The notes: generated by a model not told the origin, from the letters alone. DNA of 64,000 nt from an uncultured Aquimarina sp. (GCF_947500065.1 NZ_CANMQT010000014.1:1-64000), one strand, 5' to 3'. Numbered from the stretch's first letter, positions 45,691 through 54,947 are shown. Program-made: numbers and translations.

Positions 45691-45960
45691 GGGTACTTCT
45701 TAAGTACCCTCTCCCTACCTCTGGAGTACCAAGGGGGTACCTCGTAGCTAAGTCTATCTTAGCTCTATGGCAAGTGACACTTAGCTCTAACACAAGTGCC
45801 ACTTCTGTTTGAAGTCCCCCCTTCGTCAATTTGCAGTACCCCATGCCGACCTTTTCGACAAGAGTACCCACTTCCATAAGTACCCTAAGTTATGTTCTAA
45901 CTGATGTATACCCACTTATACAAGTACCCCCTCCCCACTTATAGTAGTGGGTTTGAGATA
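45691..45960. repeat. Island of short GTACCC / CCACTT palindromes
   Basis: Within 270 bases the hexamer GTACCC or its complement occurs about seven times, often in hairpins such as GGGTACTTCTTAAGTACCC and CCCACTTATAGTAGTGGG, with AAGTGACACTT and AAGTGCCACTT between. The island is much more GC-rich than its surroundings and holds no credible gene. Confidence 0.5.
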
Positions 45961-46054
45961 TTTTTAGCTAGTTTTTATTATAGAAATGTTAAAATCTATT
46001 ATTTAGGACTTACGTTTAGAATATTCTTATCTGTTGGTTTAATCATAGAAATCG

Positions 46055-46102
46055 GATGGAGATGTGTTAAACGGAAAGATTTCTGTTGTTATTAATCGTT
46101 GA
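46055..46102 (+). pseudogene. 3' remnant of a lipoprotein gene, copy 2
   Basis: Sixteen codons ending GDVLNGKISVVINR plus stop again match the 3' end of the 38.8-kb lipoprotein gene. A hairpin repeat follows 2 bases later, as in copy 1. Confidence 0.55.
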
Positions 46103-46104
46103 TG

Positions 46105-46127
46105 CTACGAAGTTGCAAACTTCGTAG
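46105..46127. repeat. GAAGTTGCAAACTTC hairpin, copy 2
   Basis: CTACGAAGTT and AACTTCGTAG form a 10-bp stem around GCA. Confidence 0.65.
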
Positions 46128-46178
46128 ATCGGGTTTTATAGGGTTAATTTAGGGTGTAGGTGTTGTTACTTGGTATCG

Positions 46179-46838
46179 TTACACCAAATCAAAGTAAATA
46201 CAGGTTAAAGCTATGGTATTAAAAAAACCATGTACGGCAATAATAAACCACAAATCGTATTTACGCAAGTAGAATATCAGGGCTAAGAGCGCTCCGACAA
46301 TCCAAGTAACAAGTTGCCCGGTAATTCCTTGAGAACTATGCATAAAGCCAAAAAAACCAGTAATTAGGACAATGTTAAGCACAATACTGACTTTGCTTTC
46401 TCCAAAGAATTTTACAAATTGTCGCATAAAATAACCACGAAAGATTATTTCTTCTCCAAATCCCGCTGTAGCCCACACTAATAATAAAGTAATTAAAAAG
46501 GCTGGAAGATTTCCTTTTAATTGATCAAAACCTGAATAATCTATGGGAACTCCTGTGAGTTTTGTAATTCCAGGAACCAATACAAAGACATAAAAAACAA
46601 AGAGTCCTAGTGTAACTAATGGAGCAAGTACGAAAATGTTTTTGAATGTGAATTTTTCACGTTGAAATCCAAGTGCTGAAAATGGTTTCCCTTTATATTC
46701 TATATAATTGGCTATAATGATTACTATAGAAATAATGATATTTTCTATGGTTATACGGAATGGTCCAAACCATAAAAAGCAGATGATTGCAATGGTAATT
46801 AATGGAATTAATATTTGTCGTAAGGTGATTTTGTTCAT
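46179..46838 (-). CDS. CPBP family intramembrane metalloprotease (second)
   Basis: The 219-residue protein has about six membrane helices and the CPBP motifs EEIIFRGYFMRQF, FGFMHSSQGI and HGFFNTIAL. It is shorter than the one at 42761 and not obviously its recent duplicate. It lies just upstream, in transcription order, of a repeat region and downstream of a LytTR regulator gene on the same strand, so it could be a target of that regulator. Confidence 0.88.
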   Translation of the reverse strand: MNKITLRQILIPLITIAIICFLWFGPFRITIENIIISIVIIIANYIEYKGKPFSALGFQREKFTFKNIFVLAPLVTLGLFVFYVFVLVPGITKLTGVPIDYSGFDQLKGNLPAFLITLLLVWATAGFGEEIIFRGYFMRQFVKFFGESKVSIVLNIVLITGFFGFMHSSQGITGQLVTWIVGALLALIFYLRKYDLWFIIAVHGFFNTIALTCIYFDLV

Positions 46839-46962
46839 TGTTTTTTGATTTTAAATTCTAAACGAAATAATGAACAAAATCCCTGAAAACCCCTTTAGAT
46901 AGGTGTGTTTTTACTGAGTGGTCGTAATTTATAACTGAATAGTCGATAGTTTTTGGCATCTT

Positions 46963-47799
46963 TTATTGAAACCAATTCATAAATGCTTTTCGCTTGTAAC
47001 GGCTGATATTGATTTCAGCAATACTATCGTTCTCAATGAAAGCTTTTAACTGAATACGCAACTTACCATTTTCAATCTTTTCAATGAGGTCTACAGTATC
47101 TTTGTGAATGATAATTTGTCGATTGGCTCTAAAAAATAATTGATCGTTTATTTTTTCTTCGAGCTCATTTAATGTAAAATCGGTGTTAATTGTGCTGCCA
47201 TCATTCTGAACAGTATATACAATTTTGTTTTCGCTATAAAAGCACGCAATATTTTCATAGGTAAGCTTTGTCATTTTCGTGCCATTATCAATAGTAATTT
47301 CAGCTTCCCTTATAGATAACTTATATAAATTGTATAGGTCTTGGGCATACAATAAACCTATGAGAATAAAACACAATAATAAGGTAATTAGTAAACCAAT
47401 TAATAAATAATAGAACACTGTCTGTCCACCTGCTACTTTATCTACAATAATATTTACAGGAATATACATGAGTGTAATATATCCCAGCGTAGAAATCATA
47501 AACCTTATGACAGTGATGATTTCTACCTTTTTAGAAAAATATTTTTTCTTGTAAAATTTAAAATTAAAATCCGCTATGATTCCAACGAGAATAGATAAAA
47601 CGATAGTCGACAGAAAACCTTCTATGGGGAATCTATACGATCCACTATCCAGAAAATTATCACTCGCTGCTAAATGATTTACTACTAAAGAGAAAATTAT
47701 CAATATAATTGCTTTCTGAAACCAACGCCATGCAGCACTACTGATGTATGTATTCCATACTGTTTTTACTATATTCTTGGTTGGTTGCGTAGTACTCAT
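46963..47799 (-). CDS. Membrane-bound LytTR family DNA-binding regulator
   Basis: The 278-residue protein has four membrane helices in the first 165 residues and a C-terminal LytTR DNA-binding domain (about 178-275: YENIACFYSENKIVYTVQ...NRQIIIHKDTV...ISRYKRKAF). There is no receiver domain, so it probably senses a membrane or extracellular signal directly. A minus-strand TACTTTTG -7 box lies about 29 bases upstream of the start. The CPBP protease gene 124 bases downstream may be under its control. Confidence 0.9.
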   Translation of the reverse strand: MSTTQPTKNIVKTVWNTYISSAAWRWFQKAIILIIFSLVVNHLAASDNFLDSGSYRFPIEGFLSTIVLSILVGIIADFNFKFYKKKYFSKKVEIITVIRFMISTLGYITLMYIPVNIIVDKVAGGQTVFYYLLIGLLITLLLCFILIGLLYAQDLYNLYKLSIREAEITIDNGTKMTKLTYENIACFYSENKIVYTVQNDGSTINTDFTLNELEEKINDQLFFRANRQIIIHKDTVDLIEKIENGKLRIQLKAFIENDSIAEINISRYKRKAFMNWFQ

Positions 47800-47827
47800 G
47801 AATTAGAAACTCTTTCTTTGTCAAATC

Positions 47828-47835
47828 CAAAAGTA
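47828..47835 (-). promoter_or_regulatory. -7 box of the LytTR gene
   Basis: The minus strand reads TACTTTTG, a TAnnTTTG match 29 bases before the ATG at 47799. Confidence 0.45.
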
Positions 47836-47881
47836 AAAAATAATTTCTCTATAGAATGCGCTTATCGGTTTATGCTGTTAT

Positions 47882-48379
47882 CTAACCTTTGATGCTACGA
47901 AGTTGCAAACTTCGCAGAGCGGGTGTAGTCTCTTCATTATCTACTAGAAATAATGTTCCTTCATACACATCATTTTCAAAACAACTTACATTATATGCGA
48001 TAGTTTGTATATTTTTTTTGTCAAAACTTTTAGCAAAGTTTTTATTTTCAATTTTTAACGACTTATTGTACAGGGTTTTGGTACTACTATTTATATTTTT
48101 ATTGGATCGCAACCTCCATAAGAAAAATAATGAAATACTTAGTACTGCCATCATTACAAGAATTGCTCTTAACGGCATTTTATAAAAGATTTCTATATTC
48201 TCAATAAATAGGTAATAGGCCATACCAATTAATATAATCAGTGGCAGAACAACCAGCCCTAAAAGAGTAGTGTAGTCAATTTTAGCATTCCCTATGATCA
48301 CTTTATACCCTTGTATTTGGTAAGCAATTTTGTGTCTTTTAAATTTTGATTCTAAAACTGAAATCTCTTGTAAGTTCAT
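47882..48379 (-). CDS. Membrane protein of unknown function with a repeat-derived tail
   Basis: The 165-residue protein has two membrane helices in the middle (about 38-57 and 72-90: VVLPLIILIGMAYYLFI and ILVMMAVLSISLFFLW) and soluble ends. I do not recognise a family. The last residues (ALRSLQLRSIKG) are encoded within the third copy of the GAAGTTGCAAACTTC repeat, which may have extended or replaced the original C terminus. It lies next to the LytTR gene on the same strand. Confidence 0.6.
   Translation of the reverse strand: MNLQEISVLESKFKRHKIAYQIQGYKVIIGNAKIDYTTLLGLVVLPLIILIGMAYYLFIENIEIFYKMPLRAILVMMAVLSISLFFLWRLRSNKNINSSTKTLYNKSLKIENKNFAKSFDKKNIQTIAYNVSCFENDVYEGTLFLVDNEETTPALRSLQLRSIKG
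47895..47917. repeat. GAAGTTGCAAACTTC hairpin, copy 3, inside a coding end
   Basis: CTACGAAGTT and AACTTCGCAG (one mismatch) flank GCA. This copy lies in the last codons of the 165-residue membrane protein gene. Confidence 0.6.
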
Positions 48380-48606
48380 ATATGTCTTTCTTTAATCATC
48401 TGTAGACCGCCAAAGATCTTGTATATAAATGTAGTGTGCAAAAAACATGTTGAAAACCACCTAAAGGGTTTTATGGCCTTTCTTGATATATGTAAACTTT
48501 TAATTGAATCTCTTAATACTAATATTTACCGCCACTAGTCACACCTGTCCGCCTGAGGTGGCGACTGGCGGAGAGACTATGCTTTATACAAGTTGTTACC
48601 TCCTAG

Positions 48607-50145
48607 TTATTCCTTTTTAAATACTGCTAAATGTTCAAGCATAGATTTATTACTTCCTTTCTTTTTAATTGTCTCAAATATTTTTATCCCACTTGGTAAA
48701 GGTTTAAAAAACTCACTTCGATTAGCTTTCAAACTTTTTATTAGCGGTGATTTAATTTTTCTCGGAAACTTTATTAAAAAAATATCATTAGATTTAATAA
48801 AGTATATTAACCAAATTAAATCATATTGATTGTCTTCAATATTTTTCATTTTGTCGTTAAACAAATTCTCAATTGCTTTTTCTATTTTATGCATTACAGA
48901 CTTATTTGTAGAATATTTTTCAATTATCTTTTCGATTAGGGCAAGAATTTGAGGAAATGATTTATATCTGCGTTCTTTCAGTAAAAGTAAAAGACTAATT
49001 GCTTTCATCAAGTTCTTTTCATTAAAGTCTAATTTTAGATTAAAAGAATTAGATGAAAGTTCACTTAAAAATCGGTCAACAACACCAGTTCCTTTATGTG
49101 TCTTATCTACTTTTAAAGTTCCCCTTAAAGATTTTTCAAATCTATTATAAGTTATTTTATTTTTATATCGCAATGAAAATTGTTGGTAATCAGCAGTCCA
49201 TTCTCTAAATAACCCTTCAGGTAATTCATTTACTTCTGATTTGTCATCATTTAGTGCTAAATTGAAATTTTTTAATTGCTTTTGTAGTATTCTTATTATC
49301 GTATTTGCTTCTTCTTTTGATTGACAAAGAATTCTATAATCATCTTTAAATCGGACTGCTAAAAAATCAATTTTTAGTTTGTCTATTTCTTTAGAGCTTT
49401 CAGTGTCTACTGCTGATAAAATTATTTCTGCAATTAAATCTGATATCGCAGGGCCAATAGGAATTCCATTTGTACAACCATCATTAGCATATTGTATTAG
49501 TTTATCCAACTTCAATCCTAAAAACCTATCATAAGCATTTCTGTTCCCACTTGTTCTAATTACTTTTTTCGTGTGAATTGCCCAAGCAATACTATGAGTG
49601 TAAATTGAAGGATAGAAGTTTTTTATGTCTGTTTTTAAAATGTATTTATAATTAAAAGCTTCTGCGACTAAATCATTTTCAGCCATTTCCAGAAATTCAT
49701 AAATCATTCTTCCTGCTCTTAAATTCCCTAATTCTCCTTCATTTTTTTTAGTGACAGGAATTGGAAAGCTATAGCAGTAGATTTTGTTTTTTGAATTAAA
49801 TAAATGGTTTGTTATTAAATCCCATTCATTCATTAAGTACCAAACTATATCGTGATAAATTTTCGGTTCAATAACTCCAAATGTTCTATCCGTTAATTGT
49901 GTCTTTGGAAATGAAACATTTATTAATTCACTTTTTTCAACATCAAATTTTGGATTTGCTCCAGTAATATCCACCTCAATGAAAGGTGTTGGTTTTAAAT
50001 CAAATTTTGATACTTTGAACGTAGGTGGAACAATATATTGTTCTGGAAAATAACCTTCCTCTAATAGCCATTTTGCAATTTTTTCAGTAGAAACACTTTT
50101 TAAAAGCTTTTTTGTTTCAAAGAAATGTTTTCTCGGTAGTTGCAT
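48607..50145 (-). CDS. Reverse transcriptase, candidate defence type
   Basis: The 512-residue protein carries a reverse transcriptase core. Motif A is LKTDIKNFYPSIY with Asp173, the middle motif is NGIPIGPAISDL (227-237) and the catalytic pair is RFKDDY (Asp268-Asp269). The usual YxDD is replaced by FKDD. The remainder (about 310-512) is helical with no match I recognise. The core fits the unknown-group / abortive-infection reverse transcriptases that include phage-defence types, rather than group II introns, retrons or DGRs: no intron RNA, retron msr or variable repeat was recognised nearby. It is 91 bases downstream of a large helicase gene on the same strand. Confidence 0.85.
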   Translation of the reverse strand: MQLPRKHFFETKKLLKSVSTEKIAKWLLEEGYFPEQYIVPPTFKVSKFDLKPTPFIEVDITGANPKFDVEKSELINVSFPKTQLTDRTFGVIEPKIYHDIVWYLMNEWDLITNHLFNSKNKIYCYSFPIPVTKKNEGELGNLRAGRMIYEFLEMAENDLVAEAFNYKYILKTDIKNFYPSIYTHSIAWAIHTKKVIRTSGNRNAYDRFLGLKLDKLIQYANDGCTNGIPIGPAISDLIAEIILSAVDTESSKEIDKLKIDFLAVRFKDDYRILCQSKEEANTIIRILQKQLKNFNLALNDDKSEVNELPEGLFREWTADYQQFSLRYKNKITYNRFEKSLRGTLKVDKTHKGTGVVDRFLSELSSNSFNLKLDFNEKNLMKAISLLLLLKERRYKSFPQILALIEKIIEKYSTNKSVMHKIEKAIENLFNDKMKNIEDNQYDLIWLIYFIKSNDIFLIKFPRKIKSPLIKSLKANRSEFFKPLPSGIKIFETIKKKGSNKSMLEHLAVFKKE

Positions 50146-50236
50146 TTTTTTTAATTTGTGGTAACGGTTAATATATGGAACTTAACATCCCTTAGGCTGT
50201 TATGATTTTATATACGGTGTTAGTTAGCTCGCTTTT
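50146..50236 (-). other. Gap between helicase and reverse transcriptase with cassette-border-like motifs
   Basis: On the minus strand this gap reads CTAACACCGTATATAAAA near its start and CATATATTAACCGTTACCACAAA near its end. Similar pieces flank the two genes elsewhere: CTAACA near 53517, and GGTAACAACTTGTATAAAGC downstream of the reverse transcriptase. Confidence 0.4.
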
Positions 50237-53200
50237 TCAACTTGAATAAACTTTTAGTTCCACATTTCCAACGGTATGTAAATAATGATGTGTATTACCT
50301 AAGAGTAACATAATGTTATCTGATCCTTTTCCCTTTATTAAACTTGGTTGAACTATATAAATGTGAAACTTCATTTCCTTAGTCCATTTGGCAGCATTTA
50401 ATAATAGCTCTAAATCATCTTCATTGCCCTTGATAATTCTACTACAACTGGCTCCTTTTTTAGATTTGGTTACCCTTCGTAAAAGATGATTAAAGAATTC
50501 TTTTCCATCACGATATTTCCAATTAAGGGATTTTTGCGCTTGTCCACATACTTCATAAAAGTTGCCTATATCGTTACCAGTACGTCCACCTTTAGCAAAC
50601 TTTAAATGAAATAAATGTATGTCTATTACCTTATCTCCATTATTGATTCCTATCACATCTGCAATCTCTCCTGGTCCATCATCATCATAGATGATTTCAT
50701 AATCTTCTCTAATCTTCTCTATAAAATTATATTGTATCGATTCTTTTTTATATGGAGCAATACCTTGTGCTTCGTCTTTTATAGAAACACCATCCCAATT
50801 CATTGGAGTAATACTATCCAATGAAATTCCATCCACCCTTTCCTTAGGAACAACGTAGCTATTTTGAAATAATTGACCACCATTTGTAAACCAAAAAGTA
50901 GGAGTAACTTCTTGTAAGAAGTTAGTTAAATCCTCTCTTTTGTTTCCATAAGATATTATAGGGTTTTCCGGCGAGAGTTTCTTGATTTGGTGAAAAGGTT
51001 GTTCTACATCATCAACAATTCTTGATCCCAAAATCAACTCATATTCAATGCTGTAATCTTCACATTTAAAACAGAAACGTAATGGCGAATCATTAGGAGT
51101 ATCAACTATATTCAATTCAGAATTAGATAGGTTATAATGAATTCCATTTAAACTTATTACATATCTATTTTCTGAATATTCAAACATCTCATGGTGCCAT
51201 TCAATTGCAATTGGGACAACATTTGGTCTTTCGGTAATTATTACTGGAACTAGAGTGTTTTCTAATACAGTATTCGGATTGATTTTAGGATTATCAAGTA
51301 CATCCCCAATATCTCTACACCACTGAGTTAATTCATTTAAATTACCCCTTAAATACGACCATACTTTACCCTTCACAGAACATCCTAAAGAAACCTTCTC
51401 TCCATTTTTAAAACCTACACCAAATACATTGTTTTTAATTAGAGTTCCTTGTTCTAACAACTTTAAACCATCTTGTACACCTTTTCCAAAAAAGGATTGA
51501 AAACTTATATCACGCCCTGTACCTTTTCTAGCTCCAACATTATATAGGGTTAGCCTCTTGACTTCATGGAAAATCTTGAACATATCCATGCCTTTAATCT
51601 CACTAACCACATCTCCAAAAATTGCCTTAACAAGCTTAGTAGATGATAAGTTTTTTAATGAAGTATGGACAAATACTAAATTCTTCTTTGGTCTTAGGTC
51701 CCAATGAACTACAATCATATTCCAATCCATGTTTTGAACTACGTCAAAATCACCCCATTCAACTTTTTCTACTTTCCCTAAAATAATTACTAATGTGTTT
51801 TTTTTAGGATTATGTTTGCTAAATTGATGTTCATATGCATCGATGTTATTAATACCCTCTTTCCAATTATTAGGATCCCAGTCATCTCCATTGTTTCGGA
51901 ATACAACCGAACTCATAGCTGGGTTGATATTTTGAAAAGGTATTTCCGAATTTTCAAGATCATTGAACCCGTCTAAGAATTCTTGGAAATTAATTTCTTT
52001 ATCGGTGGCACCTTCACTCAAGTTTGGAAGCAATAGGTTCCAATCCGCATTTTTAGCATAAAGGTGATTTAGCTCTTGTTGAATAGGAGGATATGCAATG
52101 TTCGTTATAAAACTCGCATTGCCAAGACTTACAAAAGATGTCCTAGTAAACCTACCAACAAATTGAAGTGTAATTGGCAAGCTTTGCCTTTCATCATGTA
52201 TTGCTGCTATCTTTAATTCGGGAAGATCAAACCCTTCTCCTAACATATTTACACAAACGATAATACTATGCTTCTTTTCCTTTATCGCTTTAACCTTGTC
52301 CTTTAAACCTGCAACTCCTGTATAAACAATTACGGGTTTTAAATCTTCATATTCTTCATAGTGCTCAAAGACTTCTTTAGCTCTATTCTTTGAAACACAT
52401 CTTGCCATGATTATATGCGGATAGCCATTAGCAATATCTTCTCTTAATTTAGCTACTGCCGTACTTGCTATCTTTTTATCAGCCTCTTCCTTATCATACT
52501 CTCTTATGGGTAAATAGTTTATTTTTTTATAATACCCTTGCTTTTGCGCTTCTTTAAGAGAGAAGTTAAAAATGAATTTTCCATCTAAATTCTTACCATC
52601 GTTTCTAAAAGGTGTTGCAGTAAAAAGAAATACCTTCTCCTTATCGAAGTTTTTTATAAATTTCTTCCAAGTACTTGCTTCGGAATGATGTGCTTCATCA
52701 ACAAATAAATGGCTAAAGTTTTGAGCAAAAGTCATTTGTTGCTGATATGTACTACCAGTAAGAATATTCATAGTCGTAACAACTACATTCGTTTTAGATA
52801 TGAACTCTAAAAGATCTTCTTGACTATCAAATTTTTGATTTATGACACCTACTATTGGATTGTGGCAAGTTTCATCAACTATTCCAAATTCTCTTAATAA
52901 CCCAAGAGTGATAAACTTGTTAGATAGTTGGGTGCGCAGTGAATCGGATGGAACAGCTACTAAAAGCTTCTTACACTCATTAGCTACTAAGGTTGATAGC
53001 ATTGTTTCTGTTTTCCCTGTTCCCGTTGGCATCACAACTATCCCCTTATCTTCAGGAGTTTGAACATGAGCTAATATCGAGTATAAAGCCCCAATTTGAG
53101 GTGGTCGTAATCCTTTAATGTCATTATCAACATCTTCCTTTATAAATTTAAATTTACCCTTCCATGAGCTTACAACATCTTCAGGAGTCAAATCTTCAAA

Positions 53201-53479
53201 TGCAGGATGTTTTAACCACCTTTTGATTTTTAAAGAGCTAGCTTCAAAATCTTTCTTGTAAGGTTTCTTTGTAGTTAAAAGAGCATAATTGCAACCTTCG
53301 GGTATTTCATCTTCAAGTTTACTGGTAATGAAGTAAGATTCTTTGTTTGAAGAAATTATAAATGGGGTGCTTTGAACGAATTCAAAATTTACGATTGGAG
53401 AGTCATTAAAAGACTGTTTAATGAAATTGCTCCCATTGGTAAAAATAAGCTTTTCAATATTTGGTAATTTTATTTCCAT
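50237..53479 (-). CDS. Superfamily 2 helicase with a C-terminal nuclease-like domain
   Basis: The 1080-residue protein has a complete SF2 helicase core. Landmarks are a Q-like motif RPPQIGAL (125-132), Walker A TGTGKT (152-157), DEAH (261-264), TATPFRND (288-295) and GRFTR (about 439-443). Residues 480-900 are unrecognised. Near 955-990, DDDGPGEIADVIG and KVIDIHLFHLKFA could form a PD-(D/E)xK-like nuclease site, although the central acidic residue is not canonical. The architecture resembles restriction-type helicases and defence translocases. With the reverse transcriptase downstream it forms a likely two-gene module. Confidence 0.85.
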   Translation of the reverse strand: MEIKLPNIEKLIFTNGSNFIKQSFNDSPIVNFEFVQSTPFIISSNKESYFITSKLEDEIPEGCNYALLTTKKPYKKDFEASSLKIKRWLKHPAFEDLTPEDVVSSWKGKFKFIKEDVDNDIKGLRPPQIGALYSILAHVQTPEDKGIVVMPTGTGKTETMLSTLVANECKKLLVAVPSDSLRTQLSNKFITLGLLREFGIVDETCHNPIVGVINQKFDSQEDLLEFISKTNVVVTTMNILTGSTYQQQMTFAQNFSHLFVDEAHHSEASTWKKFIKNFDKEKVFLFTATPFRNDGKNLDGKFIFNFSLKEAQKQGYYKKINYLPIREYDKEEADKKIASTAVAKLREDIANGYPHIIMARCVSKNRAKEVFEHYEEYEDLKPVIVYTGVAGLKDKVKAIKEKKHSIIVCVNMLGEGFDLPELKIAAIHDERQSLPITLQFVGRFTRTSFVSLGNASFITNIAYPPIQQELNHLYAKNADWNLLLPNLSEGATDKEINFQEFLDGFNDLENSEIPFQNINPAMSSVVFRNNGDDWDPNNWKEGINNIDAYEHQFSKHNPKKNTLVIILGKVEKVEWGDFDVVQNMDWNMIVVHWDLRPKKNLVFVHTSLKNLSSTKLVKAIFGDVVSEIKGMDMFKIFHEVKRLTLYNVGARKGTGRDISFQSFFGKGVQDGLKLLEQGTLIKNNVFGVGFKNGEKVSLGCSVKGKVWSYLRGNLNELTQWCRDIGDVLDNPKINPNTVLENTLVPVIITERPNVVPIAIEWHHEMFEYSENRYVISLNGIHYNLSNSELNIVDTPNDSPLRFCFKCEDYSIEYELILGSRIVDDVEQPFHQIKKLSPENPIISYGNKREDLTNFLQEVTPTFWFTNGGQLFQNSYVVPKERVDGISLDSITPMNWDGVSIKDEAQGIAPYKKESIQYNFIEKIREDYEIIYDDDGPGEIADVIGINNGDKVIDIHLFHLKFAKGGRTGNDIGNFYEVCGQAQKSLNWKYRDGKEFFNHLLRRVTKSKKGASCSRIIKGNEDDLELLLNAAKWTKEMKFHIYIVQPSLIKGKGSDNIMLLLGNTHHYLHTVGNVELKVYSS

Positions 53480-53515
53480 TCATTCAGATAAATAGGTCGT
53501 TTACTTTTGTTTGTT

Positions 53516-53824
53516 GCTAACAATTGTGTATAGCTACCACGGTAACCATATCTCTTATTATATATAATATATAGCCACTAATTCATATTAAATTCTCTCC
53601 ACCAAACTACCACAACCACAAATCAATTCCTTACGGGAATCCGCAATGGTGGTATTTTAGTATATACAACGATGAAATAGGACTACAGGAATCTGTACTC
53701 GTAGGGCGATTGGTTATTTACGTTAGTAGAAAGTGAATTACTTTCTGGTAATGATGCACTATTAGATTTTGGGGAAATAATAACACACTTGGGTTTTTAA
53801 ATATATGAAAATAAAATGACTGTT
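53516..53824. repeat. 300-bp repeat R1 upstream of the helicase
   Basis: About 300 bases recur at 56508-56800 (R2), with the highest identity from 53636 to 53824, and partly at 54948-55080 (R3). Each copy lies just upstream of a different minus-strand gene (helicase, methyltransferase, tyrosinase-like). Confidence 0.7.
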
Positions 53825-53939
53825 GTTGTTTAAAATCCTATTCTCGATAGTTCTGCTGAGCTTGTCGAAGTACACTTCTCCTAAAGTCGAAGCACTCGAA
53901 TCTACCTGGTATGGTAGACAGGCTGACGGATTTTATTAA

Positions 53940-54145
53940 TTCTGGATTCCGCCCTACGGCGGAATGACAGGTTGTTTTTTTATTTATTTATAGTTGTCGT
54001 TTTTATTCTGGATTCCAGCCTACGCTGGAATGACAGGTCGTTGTTTTTAGAGACTCTGGATTCCGCTCTCTACCTTCACAAATGTTACGGTAGACAAGTA
54101 CGGCGGAATGACAAGTTGTTGTTTTGTTATTCTGGATTCGGGTCT
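53940..54145. repeat. Cluster of GGATTCC...GGAATGACA hairpins
   Basis: Three complete palindromes of the type GGATTCCGCCCTACGGCGGAATGACA lie at about 53943, 54011 and 54057 (the last split by an insertion), and a half-copy near 54133. Single copies occur near 55187, 56908 and 6202. Confidence 0.65.
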
Positions 54146-54150
54146 TCATT

Positions 54151-54891
54151 TTATTTTTCAATTTTCTCAGCGACAATTACATATGTTGGAAAAGCATAGG
54201 TTTCTCTATTTATGACCTCTTTAATTTCAAAATTATTTATCAATAAGAATATCTCAATTTCATCCTTTGTAAATGTTCTTACTATCGAAGTATCATCTTC
54301 TATCTTCAAGAATTTATCTCCTACTTTTTTACTGTATTCTGAGTGCCAAATAAAATCCATTCCCGCTTTTAAACTTAATTCCCACTTACTTTTGCGTTTA
54401 TATTGTACGCCTTTGTAAATCGCCTCATGTGTTATTTTTTCTCCTTTTAAAATTCTAGGTATAAATCTATTGGCATCAATAAAATCAAAACTTATTATTC
54501 CTCCAATTTTTAAATTTTCATAAATGCTTGCAAAAGCTGACATTAAATCATTATTACTTAATAAATAACTGATTGTTCTTCCAGTTACTATTACACTATC
54601 CACCTTATTTTTAGTGGTAAAGGTTCTCATATCTCCTACTATAAATTTACTCAGAGGCAACTTACGTTTTGATATATCTACCATTTCTTTACTCAAGTCT
54701 AATCCACAATATTCATAGCCATTTTCTTCAAAATAGATAGCTAAATTACCTGTCCCACTTCCGATTTCAAGAAGGTTTAATTTTTTGTGCTTAGAAAGTA
54801 TTTTATTATAAAACTTATATTCTTCCTCGTAATTAATAAAGGTAGTATACATAGCTTCATATACTTCTGATAATTTAGAATACAATTTCAT
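54151..54891 (-). CDS. Class I SAM-dependent methyltransferase
   Basis: The 246-residue protein shows motif I LLEIGSGTGNLAIYF (about 40-54), motif II YCGLDLSKEMVDISK and the later IVGDMRTF segment. It has no signal peptide. Such small methyltransferases can act on many substrates, and none is indicated by the sequence. It is preceded by R3, the short version of the repeat, and a REP-like cluster sits at its 3' end. Confidence 0.85.
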   Translation of the reverse strand: MKLYSKLSEVYEAMYTTFINYEEEYKFYNKILSKHKKLNLLEIGSGTGNLAIYFEENGYEYCGLDLSKEMVDISKRKLPLSKFIVGDMRTFTTKNKVDSVIVTGRTISYLLSNNDLMSAFASIYENLKIGGIISFDFIDANRFIPRILKGEKITHEAIYKGVQYKRKSKWELSLKAGMDFIWHSEYSKKVGDKFLKIEDDTSIVRTFTKDEIEIFLLINNFEIKEVINRETYAFPTYVIVAEKIEK

Positions 54892-54947
54892 CTTTATTTA
54901 TCTATTGTGTTACCATTCATATTTGAACACATCTTTTCTTGACCTTA

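Noticed and set aside
45686-45877. Open frame of 63 codons on the minus strand inside the GTACCC island
   Set aside because: It lies wholly inside short repeats, has no start context or family pattern, and the palindromes explain the lack of stops.
48607-50236. Group II intron or retron explanation for the reverse transcriptase
   Set aside because: No maturase/endonuclease domain, no intron RNA domain V-like hairpin, and no retron-like inverted repeats next to the gene were recognised.
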